Assembly: GCF_900115675.1 (NCBI RefSeq) | Contig: NZ_FOXI01000014.1 | Location: forward strand, 1 to 50,178 | Reading direction: 5' to 3' | DNA from: Halolamina pelagica | Lineage (GTDB): Archaea; Halobacteriota; Halobacteria; Halobacteriales; Haloferacaceae | DNA: 50,178 nt | Part shown: piece by piece, positions 30,757-38,730 of the stretch | Layout of the letters: each line of letters begins with the position of its first letter | Numbering within the stretch: position 1 is the stretch's first letter | The notes under the pieces: model-generated | The model's database searches: none | What the model saw: the letters and a program-made list of their open reading frames with translations, nothing else | What the model was told of the DNA's origin: nothing | Program-made: the position numbers and the translations under genes

Positions 30757-31311
30757 TCAGCTCCTTGCATCGATTAGATCACAGACGTTGTTGTTCCATT
30801 CAATGACCTCCTCTTTTCCTCTCTTCGGATTCGCGCTCATATCGAGGTACTGCCTGATACTGTTCCTGAGGACAGGCTTCGATTTGACCGTGAAGACATT
30901 CTGACTGTCCGTCACCTCATCGAGGTCTTCCTCGATCTCTTCATGCTCTGATTCCGGGGCATCGATCAGGATGCAGACATGGGTTCGAGGAGGTGTGGCG
31001 TTTATCGCACGTCTGAAGTCGTCCTTGAGACCGTCTTCTATGATGCATTCGTGGTGGACAAGCCAGAGACTGCTCTTGAGGATCGTTGTTTCTGCCTCTA
31101 CAGGGTCGTCCCGCATCAAGTCAAGGCCTTCTCCATGAGGATCTGCGACGATAGTCTCCTCGTAGCCTGATATCTTGGGAGTGATCTCGTTTAGGATAGA
31201 TTCTAGATCGTCTCCGTAGCAGCTTTTGGAGTCGCTGAATAGGCAGATTCCCTCGTTGTGAGGTTTCTTATCCGGAGGCCCAAATTCCCGGTCTTCAGCG
31301 TACTTTTCCAT
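30757..31311 (-). CDS. 184-aa accessory or effector protein of the SMC-like operon
   Basis: I do not recognise the family. The sequence reads as an alpha/beta domain: strand GICLFSDSKSCYGDD, helix LESILNEITPK, strand ETIVADPHG, strand/helix TTILKSSLWLVHHECIIEDGLKDDFRRAINA, strand HVCILIDAPESEHEEIEE, strand NVFTVKSKP. This flavodoxin- or TIR-like strand order, with acidic residues at strand ends, would suit a nucleotide- or NAD-binding effector or a nuclease-like domain, but no catalytic set is certain. It has five Cys without CxxC pairs. It lies 12 nt behind the membrane-protein gene and 6 nt before the 302-aa gene. Its place suggests the effector of the system (inferred). Confidence 0.55.
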   Translation of the reverse strand: MEKYAEDREFGPPDKKPHNEGICLFSDSKSCYGDDLESILNEITPKISGYEETIVADPHGEGLDLMRDDPVEAETTILKSSLWLVHHECIIEDGLKDDFRRAINATPPRTHVCILIDAPESEHEEIEEDLDEVTDSQNVFTVKSKPVLRNSIRQYLDMSANPKRGKEEVIEWNNNVCDLIDARS

Positions 31312-31323
31312 GTTATGCTACGA

Positions 31324-32169
31324 TTATTTACCCCTGACAGATAATACTACCCTACGTGAAGCCGAGTTATCCATTTCCCTAAGCTCTTCTTCGAGGTCTT
31401 GGAAAGCATTGTACCGGTCCTCCCATACGGAGAACTGGGCATCGCTGTTGGGGAGGTCGCCTACCATCTTTTTCTGCCCCTGCAGTTCCCGTTGCTTGAA
31501 CGTCTCCAGCCAGTCCTGTAGGTCTGAAGCGAGGTCTCCGGTTCCTTCCAGGTTGGATGTCTGGAGGCCTGTAAGAAGTGAGTCACCTGCCTGGATCAGC
31601 TGGCCGGGTTCGTCGACGATCTCTGGCTCCGGTTTTTCTTTGAGGTCTTCTGCTGCTGTGAGGAACTGGTCGATGTCTTCCGGTTTCGTGTTGGGGTTGT
31701 CGGAGAAATAATCCTCGCCGTAGATGATCCCAGCTATCGAGATGGCGTAACCGGTTGAGAATACGGCTCCGATACCGATGTCGACTGGCTGGAGGACAAT
31801 GCTTCCGGTGTACGGGTAGACGAGGAGCAGGTAGCCGATGTAGATGACGACGGTTGAGAAAGCGAGGTGTGCTGCCCAGCATTTGAGGATATGGACGGGG
31901 CTGTGGAACTTGGCTGAGTAGGTCTGGTATCCGAGGCCTGAAAGCAGGACATAGAGTGCAGCGGCGAGGACAACGGTGAGAAGCCCTGTTATAAGGAGTG
32001 CTGCACTGTCACTGAAGGGGATCGGTAGGAACGGAGGCTTGGCGACGAAGAAAGTGGCCCCCAAGAAGACTGTCTCGCTAGCTACGATGGCAAAAATCTT
32101 AGTCTCGGATCGACCAAAGATGAGGAATTCAGAAAATGGAATAGACCGAATAGAGGAGAAAGTACCCAT
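31324..32169 (-). CDS. Membrane protein heading the SMC-like operon
   Basis: The protein has 281 aa. The N-terminal half has about five hydrophobic helices (around residues 23-43, 52-78, 90-117, 124-150). A soluble, acidic C-terminal half follows (about 160-281, helical: LEEELREM, SDLQDWLETFKQRE). I do not recognise the family. It is first in the operon with 12 nt to the next gene. A membrane component with a cytosolic helical tail could be the killing or anchoring part of a defence system (inferred). GC content at third positions is slightly lower than in the plasmid accessory genes to the right. The 210-bp divergent spacer to the next plus-strand gene holds leader element 9. Confidence 0.55.
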   Translation of the reverse strand: MGTFSSIRSIPFSEFLIFGRSETKIFAIVASETVFLGATFFVAKPPFLPIPFSDSAALLITGLLTVVLAAALYVLLSGLGYQTYSAKFHSPVHILKCWAAHLAFSTVVIYIGYLLLVYPYTGSIVLQPVDIGIGAVFSTGYAISIAGIIYGEDYFSDNPNTKPEDIDQFLTAAEDLKEKPEPEIVDEPGQLIQAGDSLLTGLQTSNLEGTGDLASDLQDWLETFKQRELQGQKKMVGDLPNSDAQFSVWEDRYNAFQDLEEELREMDNSASRRVVLSVRGK

Positions 32170-32295
32170 AGTGAGCTGTTTATGAAGTAGATGTTGGTGG
32201 ACAAGTAATAGTTCCTGTCATAACTTGGGCCCACTGAGTTGCCCGTCCTCCTATCTGGTATTAGAACGATAGCCAGTGAGCACCTCTTTTGGAGA

Positions 32296-32328
32296 TGTTT
32301 TTCGAGCGCCGGCGATGGGTGCCGGCGC
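32296..32328 (+). promoter_or_regulatory. Leader element 9, in front of the gene at 32380
   Basis: TGTTTTTCGA is followed by the perfect hairpin GCGCCGGC-GATGGGT-GCCGGCGC (32306-32328). The whole 23-nt hairpin is identical to that at 33749-33771. The preceding gene is divergent, so here the T-run cannot be a terminator. Confidence 0.75.
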
Positions 32329-32379
32329 AGCTGGAGCGAGCAACCACATCCGGTGCGTCGGCGTTACGAGGTGTTCGAG

Positions 32380-32871
32380 ATGCACATGGTGATTTACGCA
32401 CTGGTAGAGGCATCGACGCACGACGACGCGCTGGCCACCGGAAAGACGGTGTTCGACCGCCTGGTCGGCGCGGACCCACACGCCGGCGCCGTCTTCGACT
32501 ACTACGTCACGTTCGATGAGGAGGACACGTCCGTTGCGGGGAAGGCACGATGGGGTGAGCTCCCGACTGCAGCCCCCGTCGATTCTGATGACGGCCAGGA
32601 TCTCCTCGAGCGTGGCTGGGAGGCGACGAAGGAAGAGTTCGAGCGTAATCTCGATCGGGTGAAGGAGGCCATCGACGAGCTCTCCGACGAGGAGATCATG
32701 CGCGACGAGGACCTCGCCCGGCACGCCTTCCACAAGGTCGGTGCGTACGACGGCCCGACGATCTTCCTGTACACCGAACACGGAACCGGCATTCGCCACC
32801 GTGGACAGTTGGACCGACTCCTCGAGGAGAGTGAGGAGCTCTGGATCGTACCCGCTGACGTCCACTTCTGA
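32380..32871 (+). CDS. Uncharacterised 163-aa plasmid protein
   Basis: The start ATG 32380 gives MHMVIYALVEASTHDDALATGKTVFDRLVG; longer in-frame starts run through the leader hairpin. The protein looks like alternating strands and helices (MVIYALV, AVFDYYVTF, TIFLYTEHGTG, LWIVPADVHF) with a helical middle (DLLERGWEATKEEFERNLDRVKEAIDELSDEE). It resembles a ferredoxin-like alpha/beta fold, with no Cys or known catalytic motif. Similar proteins are common on haloarchaeal plasmids; the function is unknown. The next gene starts 3 nt after its stop, so they share a transcript driven from leader element 9. Confidence 0.6.
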   Translation: MHMVIYALVEASTHDDALATGKTVFDRLVGADPHAGAVFDYYVTFDEEDTSVAGKARWGELPTAAPVDSDDGQDLLERGWEATKEEFERNLDRVKEAIDELSDEEIMRDEDLARHAFHKVGAYDGPTIFLYTEHGTGIRHRGQLDRLLEESEELWIVPADVHF

Positions 32872-32874
32872 ATA

Positions 32875-33240
32875 ATGCCCAGGATCACCAACTGGCGACG
32901 CGAGAGCCGCTCGCCGACACTCGCGTATCGGAACACCGAGACCGGTGCGCGAGCCGTCCTGCATCGAGCCCCGGACTCCTACCGGTACAAATGGCGTGGG
33001 GCAATCCTCGTCGACGGCTATCCGGTGTGGTCGCGGGGGTACGAGACGAAGGATGCGACATCGTTCCGTGACGAGCTCCGGGAGCGGCCCGCACCGGACC
33101 TCAGCTGCCCGGAGTGTCCGAACAACGACGTTCGCGTCGGCGAGAAGGCGGCAGACGGGGCGAAAGTCCAGCGGTGGTATGACTGCCCCGACTGTGGGTA
33201 CGAAGCCCCCTCACGCATCGTCTATGGCGCCGAACGGTGA
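32875..33240 (+). CDS. Small zinc-ribbon protein, function unknown
   Basis: This 121-aa protein has a basic N-terminal region (MPRITNWRRESRSPTLAYRNTETGARAVLHRAP), a beta-rich centre (YRYKWRGAILVDGYPVWSRGYETKD) and a C-terminal zinc ribbon CPECPNNDVRVGEKAADGAKVQRWYDCPDC. The ribbon has two clear CxxC knuckles 30 residues apart, as in TFIIS-type or transcript-binding ribbons. It is probably a nucleic-acid or protein-binding adaptor. It is transcribed with the 163-aa gene (3-nt gap). The family name is not known to me. Confidence 0.65.
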   Translation: MPRITNWRRESRSPTLAYRNTETGARAVLHRAPDSYRYKWRGAILVDGYPVWSRGYETKDATSFRDELRERPAPDLSCPECPNNDVRVGEKAADGAKVQRWYDCPDCGYEAPSRIVYGAER

Positions 33241-33259
33241 GTGAGTGAGCGGTGGGCGC

Positions 33260-33292
33260 TGTTTTTCGGCCGGGCACGAGGTGGTGGCCCGG
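33260..33292 (+). promoter_or_regulatory. Leader element 10, in front of the gene at 33314
   Basis: TGTTTTTCGG is followed by CCGGGC-ACGAGGTGGTG-GCCCGG (33270-33292). It lies between a stop at 33240 and ATG 33314. Confidence 0.6.
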
Positions 33293-33313
33293 TACGACCG
33301 GGTGAGTCAACCA

Positions 33314-33709
33314 ATGAGTCTCGAAGTACTTGACCGACACAGCGAGGCACTGTTCGAGTTCCTCTGGTGTCCCGTCTGCGGGAAGGAGGTCTTCACTCAC
33401 ATCCCCTTCGAGGGGGTGTTCTGCAAGAACTGCAACACCCAGGTCGAACTCCAGGAATCCCGAGAAACACGCGGCTACGAGGAAGCCGTGCTCGCCTGCT
33501 TCGATACAACCACGACCTGGAACCTCCACGTCGACGAGAAACTGCGCCGCGACCTGCCTGATGGGTCGGCCCGCGTGAAGACCCTCGGCGCACCGGGCGC
33601 CTACAAGGTCGACTGGTGGAGTCCAGAGCCGGGTGAGGACTGGGAACCTGTGGAGCGTGGCGAGTTCGACGACATCGAAGAACCATCAGAGGTGTCGCAC
33701 CTGGCGTAG
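33314..33709 (+). CDS. Zinc-ribbon plasmid protein (131 aa), function unknown
   Basis: It begins MSLEVLDRHSEALFEFLWCPVCGKEVFTHIPFEGVFCKNCNTQVEL, a zinc ribbon with CxxC at about residues 19-22 and 37-40. The remainder is a beta-rich segment (TTTTWNLHVDEKLRRDLPDGSARVKTLGAPGAYKVDWWSPEPG) and an acidic tail. A GTG at 33302 is in frame; ATG 33314 is preferred. Highly similar proteins occur widely on haloarchaeal plasmids, and the W/P-rich second half is typical for them. It probably binds nucleic acid or a partner protein; no enzyme motif is present. Confidence 0.65.
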   Translation: MSLEVLDRHSEALFEFLWCPVCGKEVFTHIPFEGVFCKNCNTQVELQESRETRGYEEAVLACFDTTTTWNLHVDEKLRRDLPDGSARVKTLGAPGAYKVDWWSPEPGEDWEPVERGEFDDIEEPSEVSHLA

Positions 33710-33740
33710 CGGAATGCAGCCCCGCAGCGACTGCGTGGTG

Positions 33741-33772
33741 TTGTTCCTGCGCCGGCGATGGGTGCCGGCGCA
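33741..33772 (+). promoter_or_regulatory. Leader element 11, in front of the gene at 33792
   Basis: TTGTTCC is followed by the perfect 9-bp hairpin TGCGCCGGC-GATGGGT-GCCGGCGCA (33748-33772). Its core is identical to leader element 9. The ATG is 19 nt downstream. Confidence 0.75.
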
Positions 33773-33791
33773 CACGCGTCGGCGAGTATCA

Positions 33792-34376
33792 ATGTCGACA
33801 CGGAGTCAACTCCGATTCGTACAACGAGTCGAACAGACCGGTGAGACAGATGGCAGTGCCGACCGCGTCGCGCAGGTGTACAGGCATTCAGATGGCTGCC
33901 CGGGGAGCGTCCTCCGGGATCTCACACAGCTGAAAGAGCTTCTCGATGCGACCCACGCTGAGCGAGGACCGGGCTACACGGCAGCGACGTTCGTATTCCT
34001 CGACAAGCTCTCGACGGTCAGCCTCTATCTGGATGGCGACCCAGAGCGAACGATCGACGCGGCTCAGCCAGCGGATCTCCTTGAGCCGTCCAACATGGAG
34101 CACCTCGATCAGCCACTGTTCCTGCTTGGCCACGGCGTCGAGGATCCAGCTGACGGCATTCATGGCGACGAGGAGTACCTCTACATTGTGGAACTCCCGA
34201 CGGAGACCAAATTTGACGAGCCGACCGAGTGGCGGATCAAGGTGAGCGACCACTCCGAGTTCCCCCGCTGGGACGGCCCGACCGACGAGGCTTTCGAGCG
34301 GGCGAACTGGCAATTCCAAGGATCGCTGGAGGACGCCCTTGCAGAGCTGGTTCGTGACGAAGCAGTCGTGAAGTAA
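33792..34376 (+). CDS. Uncharacterised 194-aa plasmid protein
   Basis: It begins MSTRSQLRFVQRVEQTGETDGSADRVAQVYRHSDGCPGSVLRDLTQLKELLDATHAERGPGYTAATFVFLDKLS. The combination of a QVYRHSDGYP-like motif with a helical segment is typical of a conserved haloarchaeal plasmid/virus protein of unknown function. The C-terminal part is beta-rich (EEYLYIVELPTETKFDEPTEWRIKVSDHSEFP) and ends in a helix. It has no zinc or catalytic motif. ATG 33792 is preferred because the upstream reading runs through the hairpin. It is the last gene before a 465-bp gap. Confidence 0.6.
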   Translation: MSTRSQLRFVQRVEQTGETDGSADRVAQVYRHSDGCPGSVLRDLTQLKELLDATHAERGPGYTAATFVFLDKLSTVSLYLDGDPERTIDAAQPADLLEPSNMEHLDQPLFLLGHGVEDPADGIHGDEEYLYIVELPTETKFDEPTEWRIKVSDHSEFPRWDGPTDEAFERANWQFQGSLEDALAELVRDEAVVK

Positions 34377-34841
34377 AATCATAATCGTAGTCGTACGAAT
34401 AGGGATTAGATCGACCCAGATTATTACGAAGACAGGATTCCCAATTCTTGACGAGCTGAGTGCCGGGCATCAGCCACACCGGAGAAACTCGCGGCTGAGA
34501 CCGAGTTTTCACGAAGGCATCTTAACGACGTACTCGATGAACGGCCCACAGGGAAAGTGCTCGTAGAACTTCGTGACTTCAGCAAATTTAACTCACAACT
34601 CCGATCCCACTATCTACGGAAAAATCCCCGACTCGCCACCCAGGAACGGAATAGCGGCTGTGGATCGTGGATACTCCATCGCACTTACCTCCGTCCTCGG
34701 ACCGACTCAGGCCATCTCTTATAACGGCACCAACGCAGTAACACGGAAAGATGAGGCTGTTGGACGATCGATTTGGATAACGATGGAGTAGTGTTTTATC
34801 CCCACCCTCTCGACTTAGAGGGGAACGGAGTACTCACTGAG
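34377..34841. other. Intergenic gap with a possible decayed coding fragment
   Basis: No intact gene is visible. From about 34496 to 34725 one plus frame reads a protein-like stretch (TEFSRRHLNDVLDERPTGKVLVELRD, then FSKFNSQLRSHYLRKNP) without a start and then turns into implausible sequence, suggesting a gene remnant. The histidine-kinase promoter (GTTTTATCC near 34792-34800) lies at the right end. Confidence 0.35.
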
Positions 34842-37130
34842 ATGGCCTGGCAACAAACCCCCTATACGCTCCCATTGGTGGCGTCGGGAGCCCTTCTCTC
34901 GGGGTTTGCCCTGTATTTGTGGTGGCTTGGTCGTGGCCAGCAATCTCGGGGAACTATCTTGGGCTCGCTATTGATGCTAACCGGCGCAGAATGGGTTTTC
35001 GCCTATGCGTTACAGCTCTCGTCGACCACTCTGTCACAGAAGATCTTCTGGGTTCAGTTCGAATTTATCGGCGTGGTCCTCTTACCGCTCATCTGGTTCG
35101 GATACGTCCTCTGGTACACTGGTCGAGACAGCTGGTTCACACCTCGTGTGTTTGGTCCCCTCGGAGCGTTTGCTGTAGGGTTCCTTCTTTTGCTGGTAAC
35201 GAATGAGAGCCACCATCTCGTCTATCAGAGTTTTCAGCTCACGATGATTGACTCACTTGCTATTTTCGACCCAACGTACGGGCCTGCGTTTTGGTTGTAC
35301 CTGGTCTACGCCGATGGACTCCTATTAGTAACGCTCGGGCTCCTCGCCAGTACATTCGTCCATACCCGAGGCGTGTTCAGATGGCAGATTAGCGTCCTCT
35401 TTATCTTCGCATTAGTTCCCGGAATCGCAGGCATTCTCTATGTCACCGGCAACAATCCGCTCCCCGGCCTCAATATCGCCGCGCTTTCGAACATCGTTAC
35501 TGCCTTCGCAGGCGGCATCAGTCTGGCGCGATTCAAATGGATGGACGTGACACCGGTCGCTCGCGACACCGCGTTCGATGCGATGAACGAGATCGTCCTC
35601 GTACTGGACTCCGATTGCCGGCTCGTCGATATGAATGCGAGTGCTGGCTTCCTGCTCGGCGAGCCACGAAAGACGGTTATCGGAACGCCAGTAACGGATC
35701 ACATTCCTGAACTTGAATCAATCGTAGCTGATCTCCCCGCCGCTTCTGCCCGTCGTGAACTCACGATTAGTACTGATGATGGAGACAGCGTATTCGAGGT
35801 GACGGTATCCCCCATCGAGGAGGTCCCGGGAAACGACAACGGCTACACAATTCTCCTCCACGATATCACTGCTCGGAAACGGGCCGAAGACCGACTCCGG
35901 ACCCAATCCACTCGCCTCGAACGGCTCCACTCAGTCGCCCAAGAGCTCGCAGCAGCTCACTCCACAGAGCGAGTCTACGAACTCGCGGTGTCTGGAGCTA
36001 TTGATGTCCTTGACTGTGACGAGGTTAGAATTTCGGCGGTCGAGAACGAGTATTTTGTTCCTCAAGCAAGTTCGGGCAACACAGCACTTGAGGAGTGTGG
36101 ACCGATGCCTGTCGATGCTGGCTATGCCGGGCATAGCTACTCGACGGGAACGATACTGGTCGTCGACGATCTGACCCACATCCGCGGGGTATCGACTGAC
36201 TCGTCCAACCAGTCTCAATCCCCCGACTTTTCGCCGCCGGCCCCGTCGATCCCTGACGAGCGTACACAAGAAAGCGAAGGGACGAACTCAGATGGTGACG
36301 AATATCGTTCGTTACTGAGTGCCCCTGTTGGAGAATACGGCGTCGTACAGGCATTTTCGGTCGCACCGGAGGCGTTCGACGACCGCGACCAGCAGATTAT
36401 CGATCTGTTGCTTTCTCACGTTGAGACCGCACTTGAACGGGTTGCAGTTGAAGACGAACTCCGTGCTGAACGGGACCGACTGGACGAGTTCGCGAGTGTG
36501 GTATCACACGACCTCCGGAATCCGCTGAACGTCGCTGATGGCCGTGTTCGTCTGGCTGCAGAGGAGCAAGACGGTGAAAATGAACATCTCGAGGCCGCGA
36601 TTCGGGCCCTCACCAAGATGACTGAACTCATCGACGATATGCTGACGCTGGCTCGCGAAGGGCGAACGATCGGGGAGACGGAGTCCGTCCGGCTGGAGAG
36701 ACTCGTGACGGAGGCGTGGGACTCGGTTGATACACATGACGCATCGCTCAGCGTCGACGACTCGCTCCCCACTCTCGAGGCCGACCGCTCGCGGCTGCGT
36801 GAACTCTTCGAGAACCTGTTTCGAAACGCTATCGAACACGGAGGGAGGGATGTGACGGTGACTGTTGGTGCCCTCGAAAGCGGATTCTATGTGGCGGATG
36901 ATGGACCGGGAATTCCCGAAGATGAGTGGTCAACCGTATTCGAGTCTGGCTATTCGACCGCTGCTGGTGGAACCGGATTCGGCCTCGCCATCGTCGAACG
37001 GATTGCGGACGCCCACGGTTGGGACGTCTCGATCCGAGAGAGCACCTCCGGTGGTGCTCGCTTCGAGTTCACCGACCAGGAGACGGTATATCAGCACACA
37101 CCACCGGACCATCCAACCGAGAAACGATGA
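34842..37130 (+). CDS. Membrane histidine kinase: 7TM sensor, PAS, GAF, HisKA, HATPase
   Basis: The protein has 762 aa. Residues 1-220 contain seven hydrophobic helices of the 7TM histidine-kinase sensor type (TLPLVASGALLSGFALYLWWL, QFEFIGVVLLPLIWFGYVLWYTG, and others). PAS follows (about 235-350, DAMNEIVLVLDSDCRLVDMN) and GAF (about 370-550, ERLHSVAQELAAAHSTERVYELAV...LLSAPVGEYGVVQAFS), which has an extended Ser/Pro-rich insert. HisKA has the phospho-His in FASVVSHDLRNPLNVA, and HATPase carries FRNAIEHGG, DDGPGIPEDEW and GTGFGLAIVERI. It senses a membrane or cytosolic signal and phosphorylates a response regulator not present nearby. The start at 34842 (MAWQQTPYTLPL) begins just before the first helix; the longer frame start at 34773 adds a non-membrane extension. 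Confidence 0.9.
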   Translation: MAWQQTPYTLPLVASGALLSGFALYLWWLGRGQQSRGTILGSLLMLTGAEWVFAYALQLSSTTLSQKIFWVQFEFIGVVLLPLIWFGYVLWYTGRDSWFTPRVFGPLGAFAVGFLLLLVTNESHHLVYQSFQLTMIDSLAIFDPTYGPAFWLYLVYADGLLLVTLGLLASTFVHTRGVFRWQISVLFIFALVPGIAGILYVTGNNPLPGLNIAALSNIVTAFAGGISLARFKWMDVTPVARDTAFDAMNEIVLVLDSDCRLVDMNASAGFLLGEPRKTVIGTPVTDHIPELESIVADLPAASARRELTISTDDGDSVFEVTVSPIEEVPGNDNGYTILLHDITARKRAEDRLRTQSTRLERLHSVAQELAAAHSTERVYELAVSGAIDVLDCDEVRISAVENEYFVPQASSGNTALEECGPMPVDAGYAGHSYSTGTILVVDDLTHIRGVSTDSSNQSQSPDFSPPAPSIPDERTQESEGTNSDGDEYRSLLSAPVGEYGVVQAFSVAPEAFDDRDQQIIDLLLSHVETALERVAVEDELRAERDRLDEFASVVSHDLRNPLNVADGRVRLAAEEQDGENEHLEAAIRALTKMTELIDDMLTLAREGRTIGETESVRLERLVTEAWDSVDTHDASLSVDDSLPTLEADRSRLRELFENLFRNAIEHGGRDVTVTVGALESGFYVADDGPGIPEDEWSTVFESGYSTAAGGTGFGLAIVERIADAHGWDVSIRESTSGGARFEFTDQETVYQHTPPDHPTEKR

Positions 37131-37175
37131 GCTATTCCCCTCCCTTGGACCTTCCCGGGGATTTCTCACACGAAT

Positions 37176-37823
37176 ATGGCAACACTCGAAACGTGGTCTC
37201 TCTGGCTGCACATCGTTGCGGGGACGGTTGCTGTCCTCGCTGGCGTCGGCGCGTTAGTGACGAGTAAAGGTGGGTGGCGACACCGACAAGCCGGGAAGGC
37301 GTTTCTTGTCTCGATGGGTGTCGTCGTTGTGACGGTGGTCGTCCGCGTCGGGATTCATCCAACTTCGTTCCGTGGTATTCTCACACTCGTCGCCATTTTT
37401 AGTGGCTATCTTGCGTTGTTGGGCTATCGGACACTCTCCCGAAAGCGCCCACCGGATACTGCTCACAGACTGGACTGGGTTGCTGCTGGGTGCGTCATTC
37501 TTGCGTGTTTCAGCCTCGGCCTGTGGGGAGCCATCTGGGTTCTCGGTGGGAGATCCTTTGGAATCGTGATGATGGTCTTCGGTGGTATCGGCGTGGCGTT
37601 TGGAATCTTGGATATTCGCATCTTCCAAGCCGACGAGTCGGGCGACTGGATGGTAAGCCATCTTCAGCGTATGATTGGCGCATTCATCGCGACGGTGAGT
37701 GCCGTATCAGCAGTCAATCTCACGCCGATGCTGGGAATCGCCGCGTGGTTGTGGCCGACCGCTCTTGGCGTTCCGCTCATCTACTACTGGTCGAACAAGT
37801 ATAGTACATCCTCAACCAGATGA
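37176..37823 (+). CDS. DUF2306-like membrane protein
   Basis: This 215-aa protein has about seven membrane helices. It starts WLHIVAGTVAVLAGVGALVTSKGGWRHRQAGKAFLVSM, the His-helix-Gly-Trp-RHR(x)GK pattern of DUF2306 proteins (LHi.aG..al..Gp.al...kg...HR..G). It ends with a second His (VSHLQRMIGAFIATVSAV). Paired His residues in helices suggest haem or metal binding in the membrane, but this is not established. It lies 45 nt behind the histidine-kinase stop and could be co-transcribed. It is not obviously related to the plasmid accessory genes that follow. Confidence 0.7.
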   Translation: MATLETWSLWLHIVAGTVAVLAGVGALVTSKGGWRHRQAGKAFLVSMGVVVVTVVVRVGIHPTSFRGILTLVAIFSGYLALLGYRTLSRKRPPDTAHRLDWVAAGCVILACFSLGLWGAIWVLGGRSFGIVMMVFGGIGVAFGILDIRIFQADESGDWMVSHLQRMIGAFIATVSAVSAVNLTPMLGIAAWLWPTALGVPLIYYWSNKYSTSSTR

Positions 37824-37858
37824 GTCCCTGTGGGTGCCGAGCAGTATGCGCTCACCTG

Positions 37859-37890
37859 TTTGTTGAACCCCTGATAGGGGTGCGGGGGTC
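37859..37890 (+). promoter_or_regulatory. Leader element 12, in front of the DUF6166 operon
   Basis: TGTTTGTTGAACCCC is followed by TGATAGGGGTGC and GGGGGTC. ACCCC pairs with GGGGT. It ends 22 nt before ATG 37913. The loop carries the family's AGGGGTGC. Confidence 0.6.
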
Positions 37891-37912
37891 ACCGAACCGC
37901 CCGCGAGCAACG

Positions 37913-38599
37913 ATGAACGGGAATGTACCTATGGCCAGTTCGGAATCGGTTCCAGTCGCATCGCCAGGTCAGGCTCACCGAGACGCAGTCGAATACGTCG
38001 GCTTCCGCGTCGACGGCCAAGCCGTCGTCCTGAACCTCTCGGAGCATCGGCGACTCTCCCTCGAGCGCAGTCTGGACCTCGTCAACCACAGTCCAAGCGG
38101 GTTCGAGTGGGGGTATAGTGGTAGCGGGCCCGCCCAGCTCGCGTGCGCGCTCCTCCTCGACTACTACGACGATGAGCAGTTCGCCCGTGAGCACTACATC
38201 GCGTTCCGGAATCAGGTGGTTTCGCAGCTGGAGTGCGACGGTGCCGCGGCGTGCTGGCACCTCCCCGGCGAGGAGATCGACGCCGCGATGGCGACCCTTA
38301 CCGAAGACGTCGTCGCGCTCGCCGACGGTGGACGGCCGTCACCGACGCTCCCCGAGAACTGGCGAGCCGTCTCTCGCCCGGACCGGCGGGTCTTCCAGCG
38401 CGCTGATCGCGACCACTACATCGTACTCGGGGATGGACGCGACGAGTGGCTGGTCGTGCTCTGCAGCCAGGGCGACCGTGCATATCCTGCCCCGCTCGCA
38501 CATCGGACGGTTGCCGAGGATGCTGACGTAGAACGGGTAATCCAGGAACTCGCCGAAGAGAGCAACGACCTCATCGAACCCCCGGAGGGGGAGCACTGA
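37913..38599 (+). CDS. DUF6166 domain protein
   Basis: The protein has 228 aa. After a short flexible start, GFRVDGQAVVLNLSEHRRL...SGFEWGYSGSGPAQLACALLLDYYDDEQFAREHYIAFRNQVV is the DUF6166 signature (FeWGY.GSGPaQLA), about residues 35-120. The second half (about 135-228: WRAVSRPDRRVFQRADRDHYIVLGDGRDEWLVVLCSQ) looks like an additional domain. DUF6166 is common on haloarchaeal plasmids and in phages; the function is unknown. ATG 37913 is chosen at the usual distance from the leader hairpin; ATG 37931 is an alternative. The stop overlaps the next small ORF by 1 nt (TGATG), and it is first of a four-gene overlapping operon. Confidence 0.7.
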   Translation: MNGNVPMASSESVPVASPGQAHRDAVEYVGFRVDGQAVVLNLSEHRRLSLERSLDLVNHSPSGFEWGYSGSGPAQLACALLLDYYDDEQFAREHYIAFRNQVVSQLECDGAAACWHLPGEEIDAAMATLTEDVVALADGGRPSPTLPENWRAVSRPDRRVFQRADRDHYIVLGDGRDEWLVVLCSQGDRAYPAPLAHRTVAEDADVERVIQELAEESNDLIEPPEGEH

Positions 38600-38730
38600 T
38601 GGAGACGCTTCGACTGGCGCGAGCCACCCACCAGCTCCTCGAACGTGGTGTCGAGGCGCTCGAGAAAATCGGGCGCGAACTGGAGCGATACAACGACCGA
38701 CAGGAGCGCACCGACGACACCGACTCGTGA
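38599..38730 (+). CDS. 43-aa helical protein in the DUF6166 operon
   Basis: This short ORF encodes METLRLARATHQLLERGVEALEK and ends ...RQERTDDTDS. It starts at the last base of the DUF6166 stop (TGATG) and overlaps the next gene start by 4 nt (GTGA). This double overlap, together with GC-rich third positions, supports translation. The product is a single charged amphipathic helix and could form a coiled coil or bind a partner protein. I recognise no family. Confidence 0.65.
   Translation: METLRLARATHQLLERGVEALEKIGRELERYNDRQERTDDTDS

Noticed and set aside
34573-34791. 72-aa plus frame before the histidine kinase
   Set aside because: Composition is not protein-like for this replicon and no promoter precedes it.
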